Source of the DNA: Chitinophagaceae bacterium
Lineage (GTDB): Bacteria > Bacteroidota > Bacteroidia > Chitinophagales > Chitinophagaceae
Assembly (NCBI GenBank): GCA_003456175.1
Contig: DMPB01000029.1
Location: 1-5,701 of the forward strand
Direction: 5' to 3'
DNA length: 5,701 bases
Part shown: in pieces, positions 1 through 5,435 of the stretch
Layout: each line of letters starts with the position of its first letter
Numbering within the stretch: position 1 is the stretch's first letter
Notes under the pieces: model-generated
What the model was told of the DNA's origin: nothing
The model's database searches: none
The model's input: only the letters and a program-made list of their open reading frames with translations
Translations under genes and position numbers: made by a program

Positions 1-63
1 GGCGAAGGTTCTGTAGATGCCATTTTTACTGCTTTGTGCACAGAAATTGATCGTAGAAAATAA
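1..63 (+). CDS. C-terminal end of an unidentified protein (5' truncated)
   Basis: Only the last 20 residues and a TAA stop lie in the window; the start is off the left edge. The visible tail reads GEGSVDAIFTALCTEIDRRK. It is hydrophilic at the end, with no membrane segment or recognisable catalytic motif. An intrinsic terminator begins 38 bases after the stop, which supports this being the real end of a transcribed gene on the plus strand. The reading frame is open to the window edge, but 20 residues are too few to name a family. The GEGSVDA stretch faintly recalls the regulatory domain of 2-isopropylmalate synthase, but that domain continues much further, so I do not assign it. Confidence 0.6.
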   Translation, partial: GEGSVDAIFTALCTEIDRRK

Positions 64-67
64 ATCA

Positions 68-152
68 TCATTTACCGTAAGGTAATTAATAATACATATT
101 TGCTCCAGCCTTGGCTGGAGCTTTTTTTATACCCTAACCTTACGGTAAATGA
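68..152. repeat. Inverted repeat pair (TTTACCGTAAGGT type) enclosing a terminator, upstream of kbl
   Basis: The left arm at 68-83 (TCATTTACCGTAAGGT) is an exact 16-base reverse complement of the right arm at 137-152. The arms are 53 bases apart and enclose the terminator hairpin at 102-128. Each arm is itself an imperfect dyad, TTACC-GTAA-GGTAA in the left copy, of the kind a dimeric DNA-binding protein could bind. The same sequence occurs twice more downstream of kbl. It could be a dispersed intergenic repeat, a pair of operators, or a long RNA stem around the terminator. The sequence alone does not decide between these. Confidence 0.85.
102..128 (+). terminator. Intrinsic terminator of the upstream gene
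   Basis: A perfect 9-base inverted repeat (GCTCCAGCC at 102-110 and GGCTGGAGC at 113-121) is separated by TT, so the real fold is an 8-bp GC-rich stem with a 4-nt loop. Seven T residues follow at 122-128. It lies 38 bases after the stop of the truncated gene and about 60 bases before the kbl promoter candidate, which separates the two transcription units. It is nested inside the longer inverted repeat 68-152. Confidence 0.93.
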
Positions 153-189
153 CTGTAAAACTCAAAAACTAACTACCATTAGTGCCGCT

Positions 190-198
190 TATATTTGC
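190..198 (+). promoter_or_regulatory. kbl: Candidate Bacteroidota -7 promoter element for kbl
   Basis: TATATTTGC matches the TAnnTTTG -7 element used by the Bacteroidota primary sigma factor. Transcription would then start around 203-206, giving a very short leader before the ATG at 216. No TTTG or TTG -33 element is visible at the expected distance upstream, so the call rests on one box. If it is right, the in-frame TTG at 195 lies inside the promoter and cannot be the start codon. Confidence 0.45.
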
Positions 199-215
199 AC
201 AGCAAAATGTATTGT

Positions 216-1403
216 ATGAATCAAAAATTCACTGAACGAATCGCCGCCGAATTGGCTGAAATTGAAAGTGCCGGATTGTTTAAAAAAGAGCGTGTTATTA
301 CCAGCGAGCAAGGCGCAGAAATTGTTGTGAACGGAAAACAAGTATTGAATTTTTGTGCAAATAACTACTTGGGTTTAAGTAGCCACCCTAAAGTAATTGA
401 AGCTGCTCACAAAGCTATTGATACACATGGCTACGGTATGAGTAGCGTGCGTTTTATTTGCGGTACGCAAGACATACATAAAACCTTAGAGCAAAAAATT
501 GCCCAGTTTCTCGGTACTGAAGATACCATTTTGTATGCCGCTGCCTTCGATGCGAATGGCGGTGTTTTCGAGCCTTTATTTAACGAGCAAGATGCTATTA
601 TTAGCGATGCCTTAAACCACGCCAGCATTATTGATGGTGTTCGCTTATGCAAAGCACAGCGCTATCGGTACGAGCACAATAATATGGCCGATTTAGAAGC
701 ACAATTACAAGCATCGCAAAGTGCACGAAGCCGTATTATTGTTACCGATGGTAGCTTTAGTATGGATGGTACCATTGCACAGCTCGATGTAATTTGCGAC
801 CTCGCAGATAAGTACGATGCTATTGTAATGATTGATGAATGCCACAGTAGCGGTTTCTTGGGCAAAACGGGTAGAGGTACACATGAGTACAGAGGTGTAA
901 TGGGGCGAATAGATATTATTACAGGTACGCTTGGTAAGGCATTAGGTGGTGCCAGCGGTGGCTTTACCAGCGGCAAAAAAGAAGTGATAGAAATGTTGCG
1001 CCAGCGTAGTAGGCCTTACTTATTTAGCAATACGGTAGCACCAAGCATTGTGGGCGCTTCTATTGCAGTACTCGATATGCTTACCGAAACCACCGCCTTA
1101 CGAGATACATTAGAATTTAATACCAGGTATTTCCGTTCGAAGATGACGGAGGTGGGCTTTGATATTAAACCCGGAGATCACCCAATTGTGCCCGTAATGT
1201 TGTACGATGCCGTACTTGCACAACAATTTGCTGCCCAAATTTTAGAAGAAGGTATTTATGTTATTGGCTTCTTTTTCCCTGTTGTACCCAAAGGGCAGGC
1301 ACGTATTAGAGTGCAGTTAAGCGCTGCACATACGCAAGAACATTTAGATAAAGCTATAGCAGCATTTACGAAAGTTGGTAAGCAGCTCGGCGTAATTAAA
1401 TAA
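216..1403 (+). CDS. kbl: Glycine C-acetyltransferase (2-amino-3-ketobutyrate CoA ligase)
   Basis: This is a cytosolic PLP enzyme that cleaves 2-amino-3-ketobutyrate with CoA to give glycine and acetyl-CoA, the step after threonine dehydrogenase in threonine catabolism. The 395-residue product closely follows E. coli Kbl (398 residues) end to end. Visible family blocks are [41 protein letters not shown] (H135 probably stacks on PLP), [10 protein letters not shown] (D207, H210), [14 protein letters not shown] with the PLP lysine K241, [11 protein letters not shown], and the C-terminal [16 protein letters not shown] (R363/R365, one probably binding the substrate carboxylate). I chose ATG 216 because MNQKFTERI then aligns residue for residue with the E. 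coli start. In-frame TTG 195 and ATG 207 would add 7 or 3 unconserved residues, and TTG 195 overlaps the promoter candidate. No threonine dehydrogenase gene is adjacent. Strong terminators on both sides suggest a monocistronic transcript. The related acyl-transferases BioF and HemA are less likely given the match across the whole length. Confidence 0.97.
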   Translation: MNQKFTERIAAELAEIESAGLFKKERVITSEQGAEIVVNGKQVLNFCANNYLGLSSHPKVIEAAHKAIDTHGYGMSSVRFICGTQDIHKTLEQKIAQFLGTEDTILYAAAFDANGGVFEPLFNEQDAIISDALNHASIIDGVRLCKAQRYRYEHNNMADLEAQLQASQSARSRIIVTDGSFSMDGTIAQLDVICDLADKYDAIVMIDECHSSGFLGKTGRGTHEYRGVMGRIDIITGTLGKALGGASGGFTSGKKEVIEMLRQRSRPYLFSNTVAPSIVGASIAVLDMLTETTALRDTLEFNTRYFRSKMTEVGFDIKPGDHPIVPVMLYDAVLAQQFAAQILEEGIYVIGFFFPVVPKGQARIRVQLSAAHTQEHLDKAIAAFTKVGKQLGVIK

Positions 1404-1420
1404 ATTTTTATTGATATGTT

Positions 1421-1447
1421 AAGGCCGCCCAAGGGCGGCCTTTTTTT
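1421..1447 (+). terminator. Intrinsic terminator of kbl
   Basis: AAGGCCGCCC (1421-1430) and GGGCGGCCTT (1433-1442) form a perfect 10-bp repeat around AA, giving a very GC-rich stem with a tight loop. It ends in seven T residues at 1441-1447. It starts 17 bases after the kbl stop and should end the kbl transcript efficiently. The lower A-T pairs overlap the T tract. The opposite strand has only a short A-rich end, so any bidirectional action would be weak. Confidence 0.93.
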
Positions 1448-1458
1448 GTTGATAGCTA

Positions 1459-1504
1459 TACCTTACGGTAAATGTTGGCCTGCGTTTGTATTTACCGTAA
1501 GGTA
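1459..1504. repeat. Inverted repeat pair (same sequence family) downstream of kbl
   Basis: TACCTTACGGTAAAT at 1459-1473 and ATTTACCGTAAGGTA at 1490-1504 are exact 15-base reverse complements separated by 16 bases. They could form a cruciform or an RNA hairpin, but no T tract follows, so this is not a second terminator. The sequence is the same as in the pair at 68-152, but the orientation is opposite. The pair sits between the kbl terminator and the next plus-strand gene, so it could act on that gene's promoter or be an inert dispersed repeat. Confidence 0.88.
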
Positions 1505-1585
1505 GAATGAATATACAATGCTTCGGGAATAATTGGCAGGAATGCTTATGCTCGATACACTAAGTTGCATATAAATATATTTCAA

Positions 1586-2482
1586 ATGAAAGGAGTGATG
1601 TTTGTGATGTTGAGTGTAATGATGAGTGCTTTAGTAAATGCACAAGGTTGTAGTGATGCTGGCTTTTGTTCGATACATAGCTTGCAACCAAATAAGGCAC
1701 TTGCAAAGCGGCACTTATTAAAATTTGGCGCTAATTATGGCAAGGCCGATAATGCCATACAAGCGTATGCATCTTATGTTAATTACTTATATCAGTGGAA
1801 TAAAAAGTTAGTGACCGATATTAAGCTTACAGCTTTGGCACAATCGGGGAATGGTATTAATACTTTTGGAATGGGTGATGTTTTTATTACGAGTACTTAT
1901 AATGCTACCGATGCAATAAAATTGATTGGTGGTGTGAAGGTGCCACTCAATACTGCGGCACGTAAGCTTAATGAGCTGCCTCTTCCGATGGATTATCAGT
2001 CGAGTTTGGGAACATTTGATGTTATCATGGGTGTTGGTTATAGTAATAATCAATTGCAACTTCAAACTGCAATTCAGTTGCCATTAACACAAAATAAAAA
2101 TCAATTTTTACCAACGTTATACCCTAACAGTAGTGCTTTACGAACATGGGTGCCTACCAATAACTTTCAACGATCTGCCGATGTATTGTTGCGAGTAGCT
2201 TACCTCGTACCCATTGCAAAATACATTACTATAACACCGAGTATATTGCCTATCTATCACTTAGATAACGATTCTTATACTAGTAATGCTAACGGAAAAT
2301 CTGTTGCTATTGAGGGCTCTAAGGGATTAACTATCAATGGAAATTTATTTATAGATATTGCAATTTCGGCGCAACATAGCATACAGTTGAATATGGCTGC
2401 CCCTTTTGCAGTGAGAGATGTACGACCAGATGGATTGACTAGAAGTTATCTGCTAGGTATTGAATATGGTTTTAGATTTTAG
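1586..2482 (+). CDS. Secreted, probable outer-membrane beta-barrel protein with CX5C motif
   Basis: The 298-residue product begins with a signal peptide: K2, a hydrophobic stretch to about residue 17, and a likely cleavage at VNA|Q before Q20. The mature protein starts QGCSDAGFCSIHS, with C22 and C28 spaced CX5C. The rest alternates polar and hydrophobic residues in short strands broken by Asn/Gly/Ser-rich turns, with repeated aromatic girdle residues, and ends in YGFRF with a terminal Phe. All of this is typical of an outer-membrane barrel. The N-terminal CSDAGFC block recalls a group of uncharacterised Bacteroidota outer-membrane proteins (from memory). The function is unknown, and a transporter-like barrel is a guess. 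ATG 1586 gives the cleanest signal peptide. TTG 1565 would add 7 residues, and ATG 1598, which has an AAAGGAG three bases upstream, is a possible shorter start. No clear promoter is visible. The stop overlaps that of the convergent operon by 3 bases or fewer, leaving no room for a terminator. Confidence 0.8.
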   Translation: MKGVMFVMLSVMMSALVNAQGCSDAGFCSIHSLQPNKALAKRHLLKFGANYGKADNAIQAYASYVNYLYQWNKKLVTDIKLTALAQSGNGINTFGMGDVFITSTYNATDAIKLIGGVKVPLNTAARKLNELPLPMDYQSSLGTFDVIMGVGYSNNQLQLQTAIQLPLTQNKNQFLPTLYPNSSALRTWVPTNNFQRSADVLLRVAYLVPIAKYITITPSILPIYHLDNDSYTSNANGKSVAIEGSKGLTINGNLFIDIAISAQHSIQLNMAAPFAVRDVRPDGLTRSYLLGIEYGFRF

Positions 2483-3093
2483 TACTTACCATAATTGTTT
2501 TTAAGCATAAGTATTAAGTTGGTAATTGCAATTGCAAGTAAAAGATAGGCTGTAATATTATTGATGCGCTTCTGGTGTTGTAATATAAATCTGCTAAAGA
2601 GGCTTCCTACAAAAACATAAATTATCATTATTAGTATTACGCCTATTGTATTACCAACCAATAACCAAATCATTAGCTGTAAGTTAGTACTAGATAATAC
2701 TGGTAATACAAAACTGAATGTAGCCATCCAAAAAGGTATCTGCTGTGGATGTAAGATAATAGCAATGATACCTTGCTTGTATTGTTTATGTAATACTTGC
2801 TTTTGTTGATAGACTTTTGTTTTACCAAGCATACTCAGCGCAATGACGATGAATATGATGGCACCTGCAACTTTGAAGTACAGTTGTGTTGTTGGAGTTA
2901 ATGTGTATTTTGTAAAAATATATAAGCTAATACTTGCGTAAATAATTTCAAAAAAAATACAGCATATAAACGCAATTATCAGCTTTCTAATTTCTTGATG
3001 TAGGTATAGTTGCAACATCATCGTATTAATAATGCCTGGTTGTAAGTAACCATAAAAGCCAATAGCCATACCTAGTAAAAGCATATTAACCAT
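2479..3093 (-). CDS. LysE/RhtB-type amino acid or small-molecule exporter
   Basis: This is a predicted inner-membrane exporter of 204 residues, the usual LysE-superfamily length. Six hydrophobic segments lie near residues 5-25, 37-62, 70-88, 106-134, 138-166 and 180-200. The first carries GFYGYLQPGIINTMM, the place where the family has its conserved Pro-Gly/Asn signature, and a short Lys/Gln-rich loop follows segment three. LysE-type proteins export amino acids or related compounds by proton exchange; the substrate here is unknown. It is the last gene of the leftward operon. ATG 3093 overlaps the upstream ATP-grasp gene by 8 bases. In-frame ATG 3084 would start one base after that gene's stop (TAATATG), giving 201 residues, and is at least as likely because the first gene junction of this operon has the same form. 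The stop overlaps the stop of the convergent barrel gene. The family call rests on topology and the N-terminal motif, so another six-helix exporter is possible. Confidence 0.78.
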   Translation of the reverse strand: MVNMLLLGMAIGFYGYLQPGIINTMMLQLYLHQEIRKLIIAFICCIFFEIIYASISLYIFTKYTLTPTTQLYFKVAGAIIFIVIALSMLGKTKVYQQKQVLHKQYKQGIIAIILHPQQIPFWMATFSFVLPVLSSTNLQLMIWLLVGNTIGVILIMIIYVFVGSLFSRFILQHQKRINNITAYLLLAIAITNLILMLKNNYGKY

Positions 3094-4129
3094 TTGCTAC
3101 TTTTTTATATTGCCGCTCTTGCTTTCTGAGCTGCCTAAACATACGGTACGATAAAAAAGGTATGTTGCTGTTAGCATGATTGTACCTGGCTATTTGATAC
3201 ATAATTTTATAATGCTGATAAAGTACTCGTTGTGCCTTCCAAAATTTAAAATTCGGGTCGTAAATATGGGCAGGTTCTGCACCGGCACCATTTAACTCTA
3301 CAATTTGTAATCCCACGCCAGTATACAAACTAGCTTCTGATTCGCATTTAACATCGAATCTGCCATAATAGAAATCGGGTATTGCTTTTGCAATGGCATC
3401 GAACACCTCTAATACTTTATACTGATATTGTGCCGTAACATCTATGAAAGTTGCACCTCTAGCATGATTACCATATGGTACCAATAACTTATGCTCGTTT
3501 AATGGAATAACTGTATTCCAATCGCTTTGAAATTGTTCCTGTAGCGTTTTTGATTGTAGAAATGCTCTGTGATTCTTAGAAATAAGTTCTGCTAAGGTGC
3601 TTTTCCCATCTCCTATAACATGTAAAAGCTCTTTTTTAGTTACAGAACTAATACTGCCTGTAGCACTAGTTGGATGCCTGTAATAAAAAACGCTAAACTC
3701 GTGTGAGTAGTTGATAAAAGGTTGTATAATGGTATCAATACGGTTGGTGAGCAAGTAAGCTGCTAAGGCTTGTTGGGTATCAATTTTTTGAACTCGCCAA
3801 CCCCGTTCACCTCTGTTGGGCTTTATAATAATGGGGAACGATATGTTATTGTTTGCTAACTGACTCATTACAGTTGCTATTGGTGCATCAGTAGGAATAT
3901 AAACTGTTGTTGGGTAGTATGCTTTTGGTAAGAGCTGAAGTACACTAAACTTACTTTCAAAAAACATTCCACCAGTTTCAATAGAAGGGTTAGCTGCTGA
4001 AAAGAAAAAAAAAGACTTTGCTTTAAAACTCAAGTAAATATAATACAGGCTTATAGGAAGATACACCAACCACATAGGCCAAAACTCCCAGTGCATTAGT
4101 ATTATTAGCTTATGCCGAATTTGTTTCAA
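3086..4129 (-). CDS. Membrane-anchored ATP-grasp ligase-like protein
   Basis: This 347-residue protein has an N-terminal hydrophobic helix (about residues 16-34, after HWEFWP) and then a cytoplasmic ATP-grasp domain. Such enzymes activate a carboxylate as acyl-phosphate and join it to an amine or thiol. Visible elements are KAKSFFFFSAANPSIETGG (residues 36-54), the nucleotide-binding strand and Gly loop IIKPNRGERG with K103, SHEFSVFYY with E144, VIGDGKSTLAELI (171-183) resembling cyanophycin synthetase-type ATP-grasp proteins, YYGRFDVK with R257 and D259, and the metal-binding VELNGAGAEP with E278 and N280. The catalytic set looks intact. The nearest general match is the D-Ala-D-Ala ligase/cyanophycin synthetase group, but the substrate is unknown. 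The first codon is TTG 4129, 12 bases after the NRDE gene. The first ATG is 4096 (336 residues, starting at MHWEFWP), and the sequence does not settle which is used. A run of nine identical bases at 4005-4013 lies near the 5' end. Confidence 0.85.
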   Translation of the reverse strand: MKQIRHKLIILMHWEFWPMWLVYLPISLYYIYLSFKAKSFFFFSAANPSIETGGMFFESKFSVLQLLPKAYYPTTVYIPTDAPIATVMSQLANNNISFPIIIKPNRGERGWRVQKIDTQQALAAYLLTNRIDTIIQPFINYSHEFSVFYYRHPTSATGSISSVTKKELLHVIGDGKSTLAELISKNHRAFLQSKTLQEQFQSDWNTVIPLNEHKLLVPYGNHARGATFIDVTAQYQYKVLEVFDAIAKAIPDFYYGRFDVKCESEASLYTGVGLQIVELNGAGAEPAHIYDPNFKFWKAQRVLYQHYKIMYQIARYNHANSNIPFLSYRMFRQLRKQERQYKKVANG

Positions 4130-4141
4130 AAAATTTCTATT

Positions 4142-4876
4142 TTAAAAAGAGCACATACTCATTGTATTTTCAATAGCTATTGCGGTAGCGCTATGCAGAC
4201 TGGTTTGTAAATCGTTATACGACATTTCTATTTGCTCACCGTAAGTATCTCTAGCAATAAATGTTGCACTAATTGTTTTTAATGTGTTATGGCGATTAAC
4301 GATAAAACCATTGGTTGCATCATTAACACTACAAAAAAATTCCATAATACTACTTTCGTCAATACTAGGTTTTGTTTCGAGCCAGCGATTAAAGTACAAT
4401 GCTCTTATAGCAACAGCCTCACTATCGTATAATGTAGCCGACGACCAAATGCTTGCAGTAGTAATAGGTAATTTTTTTTTGTGTTTACTTTTTCCATCCC
4501 AAGTTAACTGAAACATGTAGTTATTATGGTGTATGATAATAGTACATGGCTCAATACCACTTAAATCTAAAAGCTGCCAATCTACAACAGGCGTAATACT
4601 ATCTAAAAGTGCTGTTACAATAAGCCCCCTACTTTTGGTATAAGGTGGTGTATGAACATGCTTTTTGAACCCACCATTTAACAGAATGATTGTGTAGCCA
4701 ATACTATTACAACCTAGCCAACTACCTCCAGCAAGTGTATCAATAGGAGCGATATACTTACAGTTTTCACCAATATAAATAATAGGATTTTTTGCCTTAG
4801 GTCTATTCACCTGCTCGTCTCTTAACGAAACAAACATTGTTTTGTTACCTTGCGGTAAATATAAAACAGTACACAT
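4142..4876 (-). CDS. NRDE (TANGO2-like) family protein, putative Ntn-type hydrolase
   Basis: This 244-residue protein begins with the family signature MCTV. After removal of Met1, Cys2 would be the N-terminal residue, as in Ntn hydrolases; a hydrolase activity for NRDE proteins is inferred, not established. The motif that names the family appears as SLRDE (residues 17-21), so the usual Asn is Leu while Arg-Asp-Glu are kept. Further family blocks are APIDTLAGGSWLGCNSIGY (43-61), LLNGG (65-69) and SRG (82-84). No signal peptide or membrane segment is seen, so it is cytosolic. It starts 3 bases after the DinB-fold gene and ends 12 bases before the TTG of the ATP-grasp gene. Eukaryotic TANGO2 has been linked to lipid or haem handling, but bacterial members have no settled role. 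ATG 4876 is well supported by MCTV at the terminus and by an upstream AAGGA. Confidence 0.9.
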   Translation of the reverse strand: MCTVLYLPQGNKTMFVSLRDEQVNRPKAKNPIIYIGENCKYIAPIDTLAGGSWLGCNSIGYTIILLNGGFKKHVHTPPYTKSRGLIVTALLDSITPVVDWQLLDLSGIEPCTIIIHHNNYMFQLTWDGKSKHKKKLPITTASIWSSATLYDSEAVAIRALYFNRWLETKPSIDESSIMEFFCSVNDATNGFIVNRHNTLKTISATFIARDTYGEQIEMSYNDLQTSLHSATAIAIENTMSMCSF

Positions 4877-4879
4877 ACG

Positions 4880-5434
4880 TTATTCCTTTTTTTCATTATA
4901 GCGAATAGTGGCATAAGCCATTCCAAAATCACTATGTACATTGATATTACCGATAAAGTAGAGTGCAACTTTTATCAGTGCTAAGTGGTGTATTATATGC
5001 TCTGTATTATACACCATTTCTCGGTAATAAGTAGAGCTAACTTTATTTTGAATTGTCGCATCATCTTCAAATTGTATTAATAACATCCTATCGGGTTTAA
5101 TACAACTTTTAAGAACTGCACTTAGCATCGTTTGAGCTAAGTGAATATCTGCTGCAATGGTAATATTTCTTGATCTGTTAAAGTAATCAATTAAACCAGA
5201 ATCGTAGCCATCAATAGCACAAGAGAGCAGTTCAATAATATGCCTTGTATGGTCGCCAATACTTGCATTAAATAATGCCTCAAACTTCATGCTATATTCC
5301 GAGTTGTTTAATTGCGTTAGCAGATTTTGAAGCATGTTTAATTGATATTGAAGTTGCACGAATATCATATGTTGGTGCTTGTTATTTTTTGATTTATAAA
5401 AATTACAGCTATTAAGGGTGGTGTGGCAAAGCAT
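4880..5434 (-). CDS. DinB-fold (DinB/YfiT-like) putative metal-dependent protein
   Basis: This 184-residue protein matches the four-helix DinB superfamily. SIGDHTRHIIELL (58-70) carries H62 and H65, and NTEHIIHHLALIKVAL (143-158) carries the HxxxH pair H146/H150. H62, H146 and H150 fit the usual three-histidine metal site. YDSGLIDYFNRSRN (77-90) and the closing DFGMAYATIRY (169-179) also fit Bacteroidota members as I recall them. Some DinB-fold proteins are thiol-dependent S-transferases (bacillithiol or mycothiol) or hydrolases; the activity here is unknown, and this is not the DNA polymerase once called DinB. ATG 5434 begins one base after the DoxX-like stop (TAATATG), which favours coupled translation. 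In-frame ATG 5368 would give 162 residues and drop an unconserved, polar 22-residue N-terminus, so it is a real alternative. The NRDE gene follows after 3 bases. Confidence 0.85.
   Translation of the reverse strand: MLCHTTLNSCNFYKSKNNKHQHMIFVQLQYQLNMLQNLLTQLNNSEYSMKFEALFNASIGDHTRHIIELLSCAIDGYDSGLIDYFNRSRNITIAADIHLAQTMLSAVLKSCIKPDRMLLIQFEDDATIQNKVSSTYYREMVYNTEHIIHHLALIKVALYFIGNINVHSDFGMAYATIRYNEKKE
4884..4888 (-). promoter_or_regulatory. Shine-Dalgarno-like site for the NRDE gene
   Basis: On the minus strand AAGGA lies 7 bases before ATG 4876, inside the last codons of the DinB-fold gene, within an A-rich stretch. It supports the chosen start, which also puts the conserved Cys at position 2. 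Clear Shine-Dalgarno sites are uncommon in this phylum, and the other starts in this operon lack one. Confidence 0.55.
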
Positions 5435-5435
5435 A

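Noticed and set aside
1..63. Assigning the truncated first gene to 2-isopropylmalate synthase from GEGSVDA
   Set aside because: In that family the similar motif is followed by many more residues, but here the protein ends about 13 residues later.
195..215. Upstream TTG (195) and ATG (207) as kbl starts
   Set aside because: The added residues do not align with the family, ATG 216 matches the E. coli start exactly, and TTG 195 falls inside the promoter candidate.
431..976. Two minus-strand open frames (431-652 and 662-976) opposite kbl
   Set aside because: They lie wholly within a highly conserved enzyme gene, their products match nothing recognisable, and they look like antisense shadows.
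1459..1504. Second inverted repeat after kbl as a terminator
   Set aside because: The 16-base loop and absence of a following T tract do not fit, and a strong terminator already lies at 1421-1447.
1576..1583. TATATTTC as a -7 promoter element for the barrel gene
   Set aside because: It misses the final G of TAnnTTTG, has no -33 partner, and would put the transcript start inside the coding region.
1643..1651. Lipoprotein signal for the barrel protein using the Cys after AQG
   Set aside because: The residues before Cys (A-Q-G) do not fit a lipobox, and the VNA|Q signal peptidase I site is better.
1808..2065. Minus-strand open frame opposite the barrel gene
   Set aside because: The product is low in plausible protein features, rich in Thr/Ile/His from antisense codons, and overlaps a gene with a clear signal peptide.
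4238..4245. ACCGTAAG inside the NRDE gene as another repeat copy
   Set aside because: Only 8 bases match and the second half-site is missing, so chance is enough to explain it.
4284..4511. Plus-strand open frame opposite the NRDE gene
   Set aside because: It is an antisense shadow inside a gene with strong family motifs and has no separate support.
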